Positions 1 to 11,174 of a DNA stretch of 64,000 nucleotides are shown here, piece after piece. The position numbers and the translations under genes are program-made. The notes below the pieces were generated by a model. The model was not told where the DNA came from. It made no database searches and saw nothing but the letters and a program-made list of their open reading frames with translations. The stretch spans positions 2,756,494-2,820,493 of the forward strand of contig NZ_CP160388.1 in the NCBI RefSeq assembly GCF_040732315.1, in the 5' to 3' direction. Position 1 is the stretch's first letter. Each line of letters begins with the position of its first letter. The DNA comes from Oryzisolibacter sp. LB2S. Lineage in GTDB: Bacteria; Pseudomonadota; Gammaproteobacteria; Burkholderiales; Burkholderiaceae_C.

Positions 1-1665
<1,665 letters not shown>

Positions 1666-1690
1666 TGTCAGTAGTGGTTTTGATGAAAGT

Positions 1691-1737
1691 GGGCTCTAGC
1701 GCTTGTACAGAAAGCGCGAGCAGCTATTGTTTTTGAT
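1691..1737. repeat. dispersed palindromic intergenic element, copy 1
   Basis: Short imperfect palindrome with the arms TAGCGCTTG and AAGCGCGAGCAGCTA followed by TTGTTTTT. It belongs to a family that recurs through the window, each copy built of AGCTG(C/T)-AGCGCTTG arms with A/T-rich ends. It lies just upstream of parC. Confidence 0.7.
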
Positions 1738-1792
1738 ATTCAACTGCAGGGGCATGGTGTTGCCGTGGCGGCATGGTGCGGGCCTTGCCGTT

Positions 1793-1877
1793 GTGGATCC
1801 CCGCTTGCGCGGGGATGACGGGAGGTGGGGTATGCCACTACCCTCCGCCGTCATTCCCGCGCAAGCGGGAATCCATC
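1793..1877. repeat. REP-like inverted repeat pair
   Basis: Two facing units, GGATCCCCGCTTGCGCGGGG followed by ATGACGG, and CCGTCATTCCCGCGCAAGCG followed by GGAATCC. Each is itself a hairpin, and together they form a larger palindrome downstream of the helicase gene. Related units occur at about 40365-40452. Such GTCATTCCCGCG-type units are common extragenic repeats in beta- and gammaproteobacteria. Confidence 0.75.
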
Positions 1878-1898
1878 CCCCGGCCCCGCGCGGAACGC

Positions 1899-4334
1899 TC
1901 ACTCGACCACCGTGAGCTTGGCCACGGACAGCGCCAGCCACTTGCTGCCATGGCGCGGGAAGTGCACCTGGGCGCGCGCGTCGTCGCCCGCGCCCTCGAT
2001 GGCCAGCACCTTGCCCTCGCCGAACTTGGTGTGGAACACGACCAGCCCCACGCGCAGGCCATGGCCGGGCGCCTGCTTGCGCGGCGGCACGGGCGGGCTG
2101 GCAAAGCTCTCCGTCTTGAAGCCAAATTGGCCCCTGGCGCCCGCCCCATAAGCGCCAGAAGCTCTTGAATCAGGAGCAAACGAGCCAAAGCCCTGCTGGC
2201 GCGGCGTGAGCCATTTGAGCGCGCCCTCGGGCAGCTCGTCGAAGAAGCGGCTTCTGACGTTGTAGCGCGTCTGGCCATGCAGCAGCCGGGTCTGGGCGTG
2301 GCTCAGGTACAGGCGCTTTCGGGCGCGCGTGATGGCCACGTACATCAGGCGGCGCTCCTCCTCCAGCCCGCCCTGGTCGCTCATGGCGTTCTCGTGCGGG
2401 AACAGGCCTTCTTCCAGCCCGCCGATGAACACGCAGTCGAACTCCAGGCCCTTGCTGGCGTGCACGGTCATGAGCTGCACGGCGTCCTGCCCGGCCTGGG
2501 CCTGGTTGTCGCCGGCCTCGAGCGCGGCGTGCGTCAGAAAGGCGGCCAGCGGCGACAGGGTCTCGCCCGTGTCCGCGTCCACCATGGGCTGCTGCAACAG
2601 CGGCTGGCTCGCATCCAGCCCCTGGCTCGCCGGGCTTTGCGTGAGCGGCGCGCCGGTTTCGTCGATGGGCAGGGCCACGGCGTCCTTGCCAAAGCCCTCC
2701 TGGGTGACAAAGCTCTCGGCCGCGCTGATGAGCTCGTCGAGGTTCTCGAGTCGGTCCGCGCCCTCCTTCTCGTTGCGGTAATGCTCGAGCAGGCCGCTTG
2801 ATTCCAGCGTCTGGCCGATGATGCTGCGCAGGTTCTGCCCCTGGGTCTGCTCGCGCAGCACGTCGATCATGGCCACGAAGCCACCCAGGTTGGCGCCCGC
2901 CTTGCCGGCCACGGCGCTCACGGCGTCGTGCAGCGAGCAGCCCGCGGCGCGCGCCGCGTCCTGCAGCTGCTCGAGCGTGCGCGCGCCTATGCCGCGCGCG
3001 GGGAAGTTGACCACGCGCATGAAGCTGGTGTCGTCGTGCGGGTTCTCCAGCAGGCGCAGATAGGCCAGCGCATGCTTGATCTCGGCGCGCTCGAAGAAGC
3101 GCAGGCCGCCATACACGCGATACGGCAGGCCGGCGTTGAACAGCGTGGATTCGATGACCCGGCTTTGCGCGTTGCTGCGGTAGAGCACGGCGATCTCGCT
3201 GCGCGCGAGCTGTTCGTCACGCAGGAGCTGCTTGATTTCGTCCACCATCCATTGCGCCTCGGCGATGTCGCTGCTGGCCTCGTAGATGCGCACCGGCTCG
3301 CCCGGCCCCTGCGTGGTGCGCAGGTTCTTGCCCAGACGCCGGCTGTTGTGACTGATGAGCGCGTTGGCCGAGTCGAGGATGTTGCTGTAGCTGCGGTAGT
3401 TCTGCTCGAGCTTGATCTGCCGCTCGACGCCAAACTCGCGCACGAAGTCCTGCATGTTGCCCACGCGCGCGCCGCGAAAGGCGTAGATGCTCTGGTCATC
3501 GTCGCCCACGGCGATCACGCTGCCCTGGGTGACGAGGCGGCCATCGACCACATCGCCCGCGAGCTGCTTGAGCCAGGCGTACTGCAGCCGGTTGGTGTCC
3601 TGGAACTCGTCCACGAGGATGTGGGCAAAGCGCCGCTGGTAATGCGCGCGCACGGCATCGTTGTCGCGCAGCAGCTCGAAGCTGCGCAGCATCAGCTCGC
3701 CAAAGTCCACCACGCCCTCGCGCTGGCATTGCTCCTCGTAGAGTTGGTACAGCTCCACCTTCTTGCGCGCGTCGGCATCGTGCGCGGGCACGTCGCGCGG
3801 GCGCATGCCCTCCTCCTTGCAGCCGCTGATGAACCAGGCCAGCTGCTTCGGCGGGAAGCGCTCCTCGTCCACGTTGAACTGCTTGCACAGCCGCTTGACG
3901 GCCGAGAGCTGGTCCTGCGTGTCCAGAATCTGAAAGGTCTGCGGCAGGCCGACGAGCCTGTGGTGCGCGCGCAAGAGGCGGTTGCACAGGCCGTGAAAGG
4001 TGCCTATCCACATGCCGCGCACGTTGATGGGCAGCATGGCCGACAGGCGCGCCACCATCTCCTTGGCCGCCTTGTTGGTGAAGGTGACGGCCAGAATGCC
4101 GCCGGGCGTGGCGTGGCCGTGCTGCAGCAGCCAGGCAATGCGCGTGGTGAGCACGCGCGTCTTGCCCGAGCCGGCACCCGCCAGGATCAGCGCATGGCCC
4201 GCGGGCAGGGTGACGGCGGCGAGCTGCTCGGGGTTGAGGCCTTGCAGCAGGGGCGAGGCACCAGCGCCGGCACCAGCGCCGGCACCAGCGCCAAACGGCG
4301 CCGACGCGCCGTGAGTAGGTTCATATGAGGGCAT
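1899..4334 (-). CDS. uvrD: UvrD/Rep-family ATP-dependent DNA helicase
   Basis: Superfamily 1A 3'-5' helicase of about 811 residues, expected to act in nucleotide-excision and mismatch repair. Motifs in order: Walker A GAGSGKT (residues 53-59), Walker [11 protein letters not shown], motif [17 protein letters not shown], motif IV EQNYRS, motif [14 protein letters not shown] and motif [22 protein letters not shown]. The ATG at 4334 gives MPSYEPTHG; a longer frame from 4367 exists but adds an unlikely leader. The N-terminus carries an odd Gly-Ala run (residues 15-26) encoded by a 12-bp tandem repeat, which is unlike the usual compact start of UvrD. Rep is the alternative, but the length and C-terminus favour UvrD. 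Confidence 0.9.
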   Translation of the reverse strand: MPSYEPTHGASAPFGAGAGAGAGAGASPLLQGLNPEQLAAVTLPAGHALILAGAGSGKTRVLTTRIAWLLQHGHATPGGILAVTFTNKAAKEMVARLSAMLPINVRGMWIGTFHGLCNRLLRAHHRLVGLPQTFQILDTQDQLSAVKRLCKQFNVDEERFPPKQLAWFISGCKEEGMRPRDVPAHDADARKKVELYQLYEEQCQREGVVDFGELMLRSFELLRDNDAVRAHYQRRFAHILVDEFQDTNRLQYAWLKQLAGDVVDGRLVTQGSVIAVGDDDQSIYAFRGARVGNMQDFVREFGVERQIKLEQNYRSYSNILDSANALISHNSRRLGKNLRTTQGPGEPVRIYEASSDIAEAQWMVDEIKQLLRDEQLARSEIAVLYRSNAQSRVIESTLFNAGLPYRVYGGLRFFERAEIKHALAYLRLLENPHDDTSFMRVVNFPARGIGARTLEQLQDAARAAGCSLHDAVSAVAGKAGANLGGFVAMIDVLREQTQGQNLRSIIGQTLESSGLLEHYRNEKEGADRLENLDELISAAESFVTQEGFGKDAVALPIDETGAPLTQSPASQGLDASQPLLQQPMVDADTGETLSPLAAFLTHAALEAGDNQAQAGQDAVQLMTVHASKGLEFDCVFIGGLEEGLFPHENAMSDQGGLEEERRLMYVAITRARKRLYLSHAQTRLLHGQTRYNVRSRFFDELPEGALKWLTPRQQGFGSFAPDSRASGAYGAGARGQFGFKTESFASPPVPPRKQAPGHGLRVGLVVFHTKFGEGKVLAIEGAGDDARAQVHFPRHGSKWLALSVAKLTVVE

Positions 4335-4410
4335 GGCCCGATTGTAGAAACCCACCACCATCCCCATGCCATCCCGGCGCTGCCCATAGTCAGTACATCA
4401 GTACAATCAA

Positions 4411-4447
4411 GCACCGGGCCCAAGTTTCTTGCGCCCGGTTTTTTTGT
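4411..4447 (+). terminator. terminator-like hairpin in the guaC leader
   Basis: ACCGGGCCCAAG and CTTGCGCCCGGT can pair with one mismatch around a 1-3 nt loop, and a run of seven T follows. No plus-strand gene lies upstream, because the helicase reads away, so this is not the end of a known transcript. It may be an attenuator for guaC. A TACAAT at 4402-4407 could be a -10 box, but the start would then fall inside the hairpin, so an upstream promoter would be needed for attenuation. Confidence 0.5.
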
Positions 4448-4538
4448 GCCCATGCGGCCGGCAGAACCGGAGCCCAAGCCAAGCGCCCATCGCCCGCGAA
4501 ATCCCTTGCGGGCGACCTCTACAGGAGCTTGGAACCTC

Positions 4539-5516
4539 ATGGAAATCTTCGATTACGACAACATCCTGCTGCTGCCGCGCAAGTGCCGCGTGCAAAGCCG
4601 CTCGGAATGCGACACCAGCGTGGAGCTCGGCGGCAGGCGCTTCAAGCTGCCCGTGGTGCCGGCCAACATGAAGACCGTGGTGGACGAGAAGATCTGCGCC
4701 TGGCTGGCCCAGAACGGCTACTTCTACGTCATGCACCGCTTCGACCTGGACAACGTGCAGTTCGTGCGCGACATGCGCGCCAAGGGGTGCTTTGCCTCGA
4801 TCTCGCTGGGCATCAAGCAGGCCGACTACGCCACCGTGGACCGCCTCAAGGCCGAGGGCCTGACGCCCGAGTTCATCACCATCGACATCGCCCACGGCCA
4901 TTCCGACAGCGTGCGCGACATGATCGGCTACCTCAAGCAACACCTGCCTCAGGCCTTCGTGATCGCCGGCAACGTGGCCACGCCCGAGGCCGTGATCGAC
5001 CTGGAGAACTGGGGCGCCGACGCCACCAAGGTCGGCGTGGGCCCGGGCAAGGTCTGCATCACCAAGCTCAAGACCGGCTTTGGCACGGGCGGCTGGCAGC
5101 TGTCGGCCATGAAGTGGTGCGCACGCGTGGCCACCAAGCCCATCATTGCCGACGGCGGCATCCGCAGCCACGGCGACATCGCCAAGAGCATCCGCTTCGG
5201 CGCCACCATGGTCATGATTGGCTCGCTGTTCGCGGGCCATGAGGAGTCGCCCGGCAAGACCGTCGAGGTTGATGGCGAACTGTTCAAGGAGTACTACGGC
5301 TCGGCCAGCGACTTCAACAAGGGCGAGTACAAGCATGTCGAGGGCAAGCGCATCCTCGAGCCCATCAAGGGCAAGCTGGCCGACACCCTCATCGAGATGG
5401 AGCAGGACGTGCAGAGCTCCATCAGCTACGCCGGCGGCCGAAAGCTCATGGACATCCGCAAGGTCAACTATGTGATCCTGGGCGGCGACAACGCGGGCGA
5501 GCATCTTTTGATGTGA
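4539..5516 (+). CDS. guaC: GMP reductase
   Basis: NADPH-dependent GMP reductase, which converts GMP to IMP in purine salvage. The product is 325 residues, matching the short GuaC form without CBS domains, whereas IMP dehydrogenase is about 490. Visible motifs are the phosphate-binding [10 protein letters not shown], the catalytic cysteine loop [11 protein letters not shown] and the C-terminal [15 protein letters not shown] at 4539 is chosen because [15 protein letters not shown] matches the family start and an AGGAG lies about 11 nt upstream; a longer frame from 4446 lacks homologous-looking sequence. A terminator-like hairpin sits in the leader. tRNA-Lys follows 83 nt downstream and has its own terminator. 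Confidence 0.93.
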   Translation: MEIFDYDNILLLPRKCRVQSRSECDTSVELGGRRFKLPVVPANMKTVVDEKICAWLAQNGYFYVMHRFDLDNVQFVRDMRAKGCFASISLGIKQADYATVDRLKAEGLTPEFITIDIAHGHSDSVRDMIGYLKQHLPQAFVIAGNVATPEAVIDLENWGADATKVGVGPGKVCITKLKTGFGTGGWQLSAMKWCARVATKPIIADGGIRSHGDIAKSIRFGATMVMIGSLFAGHEESPGKTVEVDGELFKEYYGSASDFNKGEYKHVEGKRILEPIKGKLADTLIEMEQDVQSSISYAGGRKLMDIRKVNYVILGGDNAGEHLLM

Positions 5517-5599
5517 ATTTTTCTGGTTTTTTCCGAAAGCGGCAAAAAACTAGTGCATAATTCATGGCTGTGCTGCAGTGCAGCGCAACTCGAAAGAGA

Positions 5600-5675
5600 G
5601 GGCTCTTAGCTCAGTTGGTAGAGCAGCGGACTCTTAATCCGTTGGTCGAAGGTTCGAATCCTTCAGGGCCCACCA
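5600..5675 (+). tRNA. tRNA-Lys (CTT)
   Basis: Complete 76-nt cloverleaf with encoded CCA. The acceptor GGGCTCT pairs with AGGGCCC (one G-U type pair), the anticodon arm GCGGA-CTCTTAA-TCCGT gives anticodon CTT, and the T arm contains GGTTCGAATCC. It is transcribed with guaC upstream and followed by an intrinsic terminator. Confidence 0.97.
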
Positions 5676-5687
5676 AGCTATACAAGG

Positions 5688-5722
5688 AAAGCGCACTATC
5701 GAAACGGTAGTGCGCTTTTTTC
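5688..5722 (+). terminator. intrinsic terminator after tRNA-Lys
   Basis: Stem GCGCACTA / TAGTGCGC with a 9-nt loop, then a T run. It ends the tRNA-Lys transcript. Confidence 0.9.
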
Positions 5723-5841
5723 TTGGCAACCATCTGGCGACAGTCTTGGGCCTGGTGGCGAATGGATGGCCCTATGCCCACTCTTCGCAGGTGGGTTTGG
5801 AGGCGGGTTTGGTGCCCGCGCTCAGGCGGGCCCGTCACGGC

Positions 5842-6651
5842 CTACCCAGCCCTCTTCTGTGCCCAGAGCCACAGCCCTACGCCGGCCAGCACCATGGGCA
5901 CGCACAGCCACTGCCCCATGCTCATGCCCAGCGACAACAGGCCCAGAAAGCTGTCGGGCTCGCGGAAATACTCGGCCGCAAAGCGCAGCACGCCATAGCC
6001 GACGAGAAAGGCCGCAGCCACCTCGCCGCGCTTGCGCGGGCGCCGCGCGTACAGCCACAGCAGCACGAACAGCAGCAGGCCTTCGAGCAGGAACTGGTAG
6101 ATCTGCGAAGGGTGGCGCGGCAGCATGCTGCCGCTCTGCGGGAACACCATGCCCCAGGGCAGATCCTGCGGCGCAAAGCGCCCCCAGAGTTCGCCGTTGA
6201 TGAAGTTGCCTATGCGCCCGGCCGCCAGCCCCGTGGGCACACAGGGTGCGACGAAGTCCGCCACCTGCAGCCAGGGCCTGCGGCGCGAATGCGCAAACCA
6301 CAGCATCGCGCCGATCACGCCCAGCAGTCCGCCGTGAAAGCTCATGCCGCCCTGCCAGACGTAGAAGACCTCCAGTGGGTGAGCGAGGTAGTAGCCCGGC
6401 TTGTAGAACAGGCAGTAGCCCAGGCGCCCCCCCACGACCACGCCGACCACGCCGAGAAACAGAATGTCCTCCACGTCCTTGCGGGACCAGGCCTGCTCGC
6501 CCTTGAGCGAGGCATAGGGTTCGTGGTGCAGGCGGCGCAGCCCAAGGAACATGAACAGCGCAAAGCCGGCCAGATAGGTCAGTCCATACCAGTGGACGGC
6601 CACGGGTCCGATCTGCAGCGCCACGGGATCGATATGCGGGTACATCAGCAT
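5842..6651 (-). CDS. lgt: prolipoprotein diacylglyceryl transferase
   Basis: Lgt moves diacylglycerol from phosphatidylglycerol to the lipobox cysteine of prolipoproteins in the inner membrane, the first step of lipoprotein maturation. The 269-residue product has about seven hydrophobic segments, the family signature [13 protein letters not shown], and the HGGLLGV block of the active-site region. ATG at 6651 ([15 protein letters not shown]) matches betaproteobacterial Lgt; MYPHID at 6645 is equally possible. It is divergent from the bacterioferritin gene and convergent with tRNA-Lys. Confidence 0.95.
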   Translation of the reverse strand: MLMYPHIDPVALQIGPVAVHWYGLTYLAGFALFMFLGLRRLHHEPYASLKGEQAWSRKDVEDILFLGVVGVVVGGRLGYCLFYKPGYYLAHPLEVFYVWQGGMSFHGGLLGVIGAMLWFAHSRRRPWLQVADFVAPCVPTGLAAGRIGNFINGELWGRFAPQDLPWGMVFPQSGSMLPRHPSQIYQFLLEGLLLFVLLWLYARRPRKRGEVAAAFLVGYGVLRFAAEYFREPDSFLGLLSLGMSMGQWLCVPMVLAGVGLWLWAQKRAG

Positions 6652-6748
6652 GGCGCGAATTGTGCCGCAGGTGTATGGACGCCGAATTTGAACCAACGCG
6701 CAATGCGCGCGATACTCCACGGATTCCCACTCCTACAAGACCACGATC

Positions 6749-7228
6749 ATGCAAGGCCATCCCGACGTCATCGCCTGCCTCACAGACCTGCTGCGGGGCG
6801 AACTGGCCGCGCGCGACCAGTACTTCATCCATTCGCGTCAATACGAGGACCAGGGCTTCGTGCGCCTGTACGAACGCCTGGACCACGAGATGCAGGAAGA
6901 GACGCAGCATGCCGACGCCATCCTGCGCCGCATCCTGCTGCTCGAGGGCAAACCGGACATGCGCCCGCACGCCTTCACACCGGGCGACACGGTGCAGGAG
7001 ATGCTGCGCAAGGACCTGGACACCGAATACTCCGTGCGCAAGCACCTGATGGACGCCATCGCCCTGTGCGAGACGCACCGCGACTACGTGAGCCGCGACC
7101 TGCTGCTGGCCCAGTTGCGCGACACCGAGGAAGACCACGCCTACTGGCTGGAGAAGCAGATCGGCCTGATCGACAAGATGGGCCTGCAGAATTACCTGCA
7201 AAGCCAGGCCGACGGCGTGGCCGACTGA
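6749..7228 (+). CDS. bfr: bacterioferritin, haem ligand position altered
   Basis: A 24-mer iron-storage protein that oxidises Fe(II) and stores it as mineral in the cytoplasm. The 159-residue product keeps the ferroxidase ligands: Glu18, Glu51, His54, the Glu of DLDTEY (about 93) and the Glu/His of EEDH (about 126-129). The C-terminal block [11 protein letters not shown] is typical. In E. coli Bfr the haem is held by Met52 in the EMKH context; here the same position reads E-T-Q-H, so Met52 is Thr. A Met lies four residues earlier. The subunit may therefore not bind haem, or may do so only with a partner subunit. No ferredoxin (bfd) gene is adjacent. Confidence 0.92.
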   Translation: MQGHPDVIACLTDLLRGELAARDQYFIHSRQYEDQGFVRLYERLDHEMQEETQHADAILRRILLLEGKPDMRPHAFTPGDTVQEMLRKDLDTEYSVRKHLMDAIALCETHRDYVSRDLLLAQLRDTEEDHAYWLEKQIGLIDKMGLQNYLQSQADGVAD

Positions 7229-7285
7229 ATCCGCAGGGGCCTGCAGCGCCGGGACCGGTCCATGAACGTCCTGAAGGCGGGACTA

Positions 7286-8108
7286 TGGCGTGTTAACACT
7301 AATTGTTTTTGCGCCCGCCATGGCACAGACTGGCAGCCATGGAGATAACGCCAGAACAATTCGCCAAGATCGAGCACTGCCTTCCCACGCAGCGAGGAAA
7401 CGTCAGCCTGAGCAACTTGCAGGTCGTCAACGCCATCCTCTACGTAGCCGAGCATGGCTGCAAGTGGCGTGGACTGCCCAAGCGCTTCGGTAACTGGCAC
7501 ACGATCTACACGCGCATGAACCGCTGGACCAAGGCTGGGGTCCTCGACAGAATGTTCGAGGAACTGCAGAAGGCTCAGGTTGTGCGCATCAAGATCGAGG
7601 CGGTGTCACTGGACTCCACAAGCATCAAGGTGCACCCAGACGGCACGGGCGCGCTAAAAAAAACGGCCCCCAATCCATCGGCAAGTCTCGAGGTGGATGG
7701 ACAACCAAGATTCATATGGTTGCCGCGGATGCTCGAACGGCCATAACGTTCTCACTGTCGCCGGGCCAGGCCGGCGATGCCCCACAAGGGCGCGAACTGC
7801 TCGCCAGCCTGGGCGCCCCGAACCGGCCGCTGCACCTGCTCATGGACAAGGCCTACGAGGGCAACGAGACGCGCCAGTTGGCGCTCGATTTGGGCTACAT
7901 CCCCGTCGTGCCACCGCTGCGTACCCGCGTCGAGCCTTGGGAGTACGACCGCGAGATGTACAAGCGCCGCAACGAGGTTGAGCGTCTATTCCGCCGCCTC
8001 AAGGGCTTCCGGCGCATCTTCACGCGGTTCGAGAAACTCGACATCATGTTCCTCGGCTTCATCAGCTTTGTACTCGTCGCTGATGGGCTTCGGATGTGTT
8101 AACAGGCC
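7286..8108 (+). mobile_element. IS5-family insertion sequence (IS427/IS1031-like), about 823 bp
   Basis: Terminal inverted repeats share GGC(G/C)TGTTAACAC at 7287-7299 and, as reverse complement, at the right end. A 3-bp CTA target duplication flanks it (7283-7285 and 8109-8111), confirmed because removing one copy restores the host gene. It carries one transposase in two overlapping frames. Size, ends and frame organisation fit the IS427/IS1031 groups of the IS5 family. Confidence 0.88.
7339..8102 (+). CDS. IS5-family transposase, two frames joined by a -1 frameshift
   Basis: DDE transposase that moves the surrounding IS element. The first frame starts MEITPEQFAKIEHCLP, contains an HTH-like N-terminus and SLDSTSIKVHPDG (first Asp), and ends at 7746. 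The second frame, shifted by -1, carries LLMDKAYEGN (second Asp) and RRNEVERLFRRLKGFRRI (the Glu). They meet at a run of eight A (7656-7663). After a -1 slip there the protein reads KKNGPQSIGKSRGGWTTKIH, which is the conserved sequence expected in this family. The A8 run is the usual site of programmed slippage, so the gene is probably functional rather than broken. Confidence 0.87.
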
Positions 8109-8505
8109 CTAGTCTATTTCCTGTGGGTTTTCGGCGCGGGCTTTGCGCTGGCGCTGGTGCGGGTGCCGTTTCTGGTGCCGCGCTGGGGTGCACGCACCGC
8201 CGAGCTGATCGAAATGCCCGTGATGCTCGCCGTGATTGCCTGGGCGTCCTGGCGCCTGGCGCGACGTCATGCGGGACTGGGCCGGCCGGCGCGCCTGCTC
8301 GCCGGCGGCATCGCGCTCGCGCTGCTCATCGTCGCTGAACTGCTGGTAGCCCATGCGCAGGGACTGCGCTCCTGGGCCGAGCTCATCGCATCGCGCGACC
8401 CCGTCTCGGGCGGGGTCTACCTGGCGTCGCTGCTGGTCTTTGCGCTCGCGCCCGCCTGCTGGCGCAGCCCGGCCGGGCGCGACATGGCTGCCGGCAGCCC
8501 GTAGG

Positions 8506-8928
8506 CTAGCCCGGCACGCAGACCATGGTGGCCTGCATCAGCGCCACGACCTTGTAGTCCGGTCCAGCGCCCGCGTAGGCCCGCACCTCGCCCGAGCACA
8601 CGGTGAGCATGCGCCCCGCGTTCTCCACGCGACCCACGGCCAGAAAGCGCTCGCCGATGGCGGGTCGCATGAAGTTGGTCTTGAACTCCGCCGTGACCAC
8701 TTCGGTGCCCGGTGGCGAGCGGGTCAGCGCCGCATAGCCGCAGGCGTTGTCCACGATGCTCGTGATGGCACCGGCGTGCACAAAACCCTGCTGCTGCGTG
8801 AGGTGGCTGGAGAACGGCAGCTCGATATGCACCTCCCCTTCCTGCACCAGCACCAGGCGCGCGCCCAGCGTGGTCATCAGTCCCTGGGCGTTGAAGCTGG
8901 CGGCGATGCGGTCGTGCAGCGGGTTCAT
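8506..8928 (-). CDS. PaaI-family hotdog thioesterase
   Basis: Hotdog-fold acyl-CoA thioesterase of 140 residues, probably hydrolysing aryl- or medium-chain acyl-CoAs; the substrate cannot be read from sequence. The family core is seen as GFVHAGAITSIVDNACGYAA, with the HxG turn and the Asp on the central helix, followed by TAEFKTNFMRPA. ATG at 8928 (MNPLHDRIAASF) is preferred to 8955, which would place the start inside a repeat. Its stop is 1 nt from the end of the interrupted membrane-protein gene, and a large inverted repeat lies upstream. Confidence 0.82.
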   Translation of the reverse strand: MNPLHDRIAASFNAQGLMTTLGARLVLVQEGEVHIELPFSSHLTQQQGFVHAGAITSIVDNACGYAALTRSPPGTEVVTAEFKTNFMRPAIGERFLAVGRVENAGRMLTVCSGEVRAYAGAGPDYKVVALMQATMVCVPG

Positions 8929-8954
8929 GGCATTCGGTGTTTGCTTCAATAACA

Positions 8955-9036
8955 AGAGCTGTCAGCGCCCGTTTCTCAATGTTTTCGTATTTAACCCATA
9001 CTCAGAACATTGATACACAGGCGCCGGCAGCTCTCA
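8955..9036. repeat. large imperfect inverted repeat containing two copies of the dispersed element
   Basis: The left arm (AGAGCTGTCAGCGCC then TCAATGTT) and the right arm (AACATTGA then GGCGCCGGCAGCTCT) are about 80% complementary over roughly 36 bp, around an A/T-rich centre. The outer parts match the AGCTG-AGCGC arms of the dispersed element. It lies between ilvD and the thioesterase gene, both on the minus strand, and could end the ilvD transcript. Confidence 0.65.
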
Positions 9037-9070
9037 AAACAGGAGTGACGCGAGCGCCACTCCGGGCACA

Positions 9071-10930
9071 TCAGTCGAGCAGCGACAGGTCACGCACCGC
9101 ACCCTTGTCGGCGCTGGTCACCAGCTTGGCGTAGGCCTTGAGCGCGGCCGACACCTTGCGCGGGCGCGGCTGGGCGGGCTTCCAGCCGACGGCGTCCTGC
9201 TCGGCGCGGCGGCGGGCCAGCACGTCGTCGCTGACCAGCACGTTGATGCTGCGGTTGGGAATGTCGATGCGGATGCGGTCGCCGTTTCGCACCAGGCCGA
9301 TGGCGCCACCGGCCGCGGCCTCGGGCGAGCAATGGCCTATCGACAGGCCCGAGGTGCCTCCCGAGAAGCGCCCGTCGGTCAGGAGCGCACAGGCCTTGCC
9401 CAGACCCTTGCTCTTGATGTAGCTCGTCGGGTAGAGCATTTCCTGCATGCCGGGGCCGCCCTTGGGGCCTTCGTAGCGCACGATGACCACGTCGCCCGCC
9501 TTGACCTGGTCGCCCAGGATGTGCTCGACGGCCTCGTCCTGGCTCTCGACCACATGGGCCGGGCCCTCGAACACCAGAATGGATTCATCGACACCCGCGG
9601 TCTTGACGACGCAGCCGTCCTGCGCAATGTTGCCCGTCAGCACGGCCAGGCCGCCTTCCTTGCTGAAGGCATGGTCGTAGGAGCGGATGCAGCCCAGGGC
9701 GCGGTCCAGGTCCAGGCTGGGCCAGCGCGCGTTCTGGCTGAAGGCCACCTGCGTGGGCACGCCGCCGGGGCCGGCCTTGTAGAAGGTATGCACGGCCTCG
9801 TCGTCGGTGCGCGTCACATCCCACTGCGCCAGCGCCTCGCCCAGCGTGGGGGCGTGGATGGTGGGCACGTCGGTGTGCAGCTTGCCCGCACGCTCGAGCT
9901 CGCCCAGGATGGCGTAGATGCCGCCCGCGCGGTGCACGTCCTCGATGTGGTACTTGTCGGTGTTGGGCGCCACCTTGCACAGCTGCGGCACGCTGCGCGA
10001 GAGGCGGTCGATGTCCGCCATGGAGAAGGCGATCTCCGCCTCCTGGGCGATGGCCAGCAGGTGCAGGATGGTGTTGGTCGATCCGCCCATGGCGATATCG
10101 AGCGTCATGGCGTTCTCGAAGGCCTTGAAGCCCACCGAGCGCGGCAGGATACGCTCGTCGCCGCCCTCGTAGTACTGGCGCGCCAACTCCACGATGCGCC
10201 GGCCGGCGCGCCTGAACAGCTGCTCGCGGTCGGCATGCGTGGCCACCACCGTGCCGTTGCCGGGAAGGGACAGGCCGAGCGCCTCGGTCAGGCAGTTCAT
10301 GGAGTTGGCAGTGAACATGCCCGAGCACGAGCCGCAGGTCGGGCAGGCGCTGCGCTCGACCTCCGCCACGTCGGCATCGCTGGCCTTGTCGTCGGCGGCC
10401 ATGACCATGGCGTCAATCAGGTCGAGCTTCTTGGTGATGGTCACCGTCGCCTGGCCGGGCACGGCGAGCCTGGCCTTGCCGGCCTCCATCGGCCCGCCGG
10501 AGACGAAGATCACGGGGATATTGAGCCGCATCGCGGCCATGAGCATGCCGGGGGTGATCTTGTCGCAGTTGCTGATGCAGACCATGGCGTCGGCGCAGTG
10601 CGCGTTGACCATGTATTCCACGCTGTCGGCAATCACATCGCGGCTGGGCAGCGAGTACAGCATGCCGTCATGGCCCATGGCGATGCCGTCGTCCACGGCG
10701 ATGGTGTTGAACTCCTTGGCCACGCCGCCGGCGGCCTCGATCTCGCGCGCGACCAGCTGGCCCAGGTCCTTCAGGTGCACATGGCCGGGCACGAACTGGG
10801 TGAAGGAGTTGACCACGGCAATGATGGGCTTGGAGAAGTCGGCGTCCTTCATGCCGGTGGCGCGCCACAGGGCGCGGGCACCGGCCATGTTGCGGCCATG
10901 GGTGGATGTCTTGGAACGGTATGCGGGCAT
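9071..10930 (-). CDS. ilvD: dihydroxy-acid dehydratase, E. coli type
   Basis: IlvD dehydrates 2,3-dihydroxy acids to the 2-oxo acids that precede valine, leucine and isoleucine. The 619-residue product follows E. coli IlvD closely: [19 protein letters not shown] at the start, [10 protein letters not shown] for one cluster cysteine, and [18 protein letters not shown] for the others. This type carries an oxygen-sensitive [4Fe-4S] cluster in E. coli. ATG at 10930 is set by that N-terminus; the frame extends upstream without homology. A second dehydratase of another subfamily is divergent, 244 bp away. Three 9-bp direct repeats lie between them. Confidence 0.95.
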   Translation of the reverse strand: MPAYRSKTSTHGRNMAGARALWRATGMKDADFSKPIIAVVNSFTQFVPGHVHLKDLGQLVAREIEAAGGVAKEFNTIAVDDGIAMGHDGMLYSLPSRDVIADSVEYMVNAHCADAMVCISNCDKITPGMLMAAMRLNIPVIFVSGGPMEAGKARLAVPGQATVTITKKLDLIDAMVMAADDKASDADVAEVERSACPTCGSCSGMFTANSMNCLTEALGLSLPGNGTVVATHADREQLFRRAGRRIVELARQYYEGGDERILPRSVGFKAFENAMTLDIAMGGSTNTILHLLAIAQEAEIAFSMADIDRLSRSVPQLCKVAPNTDKYHIEDVHRAGGIYAILGELERAGKLHTDVPTIHAPTLGEALAQWDVTRTDDEAVHTFYKAGPGGVPTQVAFSQNARWPSLDLDRALGCIRSYDHAFSKEGGLAVLTGNIAQDGCVVKTAGVDESILVFEGPAHVVESQDEAVEHILGDQVKAGDVVIVRYEGPKGGPGMQEMLYPTSYIKSKGLGKACALLTDGRFSGGTSGLSIGHCSPEAAAGGAIGLVRNGDRIRIDIPNRSINVLVSDDVLARRRAEQDAVGWKPAQPRPRKVSAALKAYAKLVTSADKGAVRDLSLLD

Positions 10931-11011
10931 CGTGGGTAGGTGAAAAATGGGCAAAGGGAATTCTGTGGCCCGTGCGCTTGGGGGCCGGTCCGCACCGCAG
11001 CACAGGGCCTC

Positions 11012-11038
11012 TTGGGCTTCTTGGGCCTGTTGGGCCGG
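11012..11038. repeat. three tandem 9-bp repeats between the two ilvD genes
   Basis: TTGGGCTTC, TTGGGCCTG and TTGGGCCGG follow each other without gaps in the 244-bp divergent promoter region. Spacing near one helical turn could suit regulator binding, but no factor can be named. Confidence 0.5.
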
Positions 11039-11174
11039 TTTGCGGGCAAACCGTTTGATTATGTCGCAGCCCTGCAATCCTTACCCGCGCCGGGTGCGCC
11101 GGCGCCCGCACTGGACAGGCGGGACGCAGGCGCCCACACTTGGCCCCATCACCGCATTGCGCGAGGACTGCAGC

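Larger units (their letters stand above)
7262..8504 (+). pseudogene. small membrane-protein gene interrupted by an IS element
   Basis: An ATG at 7262 opens MNVLKAGL and stops at the IS border (7285). After the element and one copy of the 3-bp CTA duplication, the same frame resumes at 8112 with VYFLWVFGAGFALALVRV and runs to TAG at 8502-8504. Joined, the two parts give a 138-residue protein with about four hydrophobic segments. The exact in-frame repair on removing the IS and one CTA shows this was an intact gene until a recent insertion. I do not recognise the family. The stop lies 1 nt from the convergent thioesterase gene. Confidence 0.85.

Noticed and set aside
5611..5838. Minus-strand frame containing VGPEGFEPSTNGL
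   Set aside because: It is the antisense of tRNA-Lys and its terminator; this peptide is a well-known false product of tRNA regions.
7339..8102. Transposase as a degraded pseudogene
   Set aside because: The two frames meet at an A8 slippery run and the conserved sequence is restored by a -1 slip, as in active members of this IS group.
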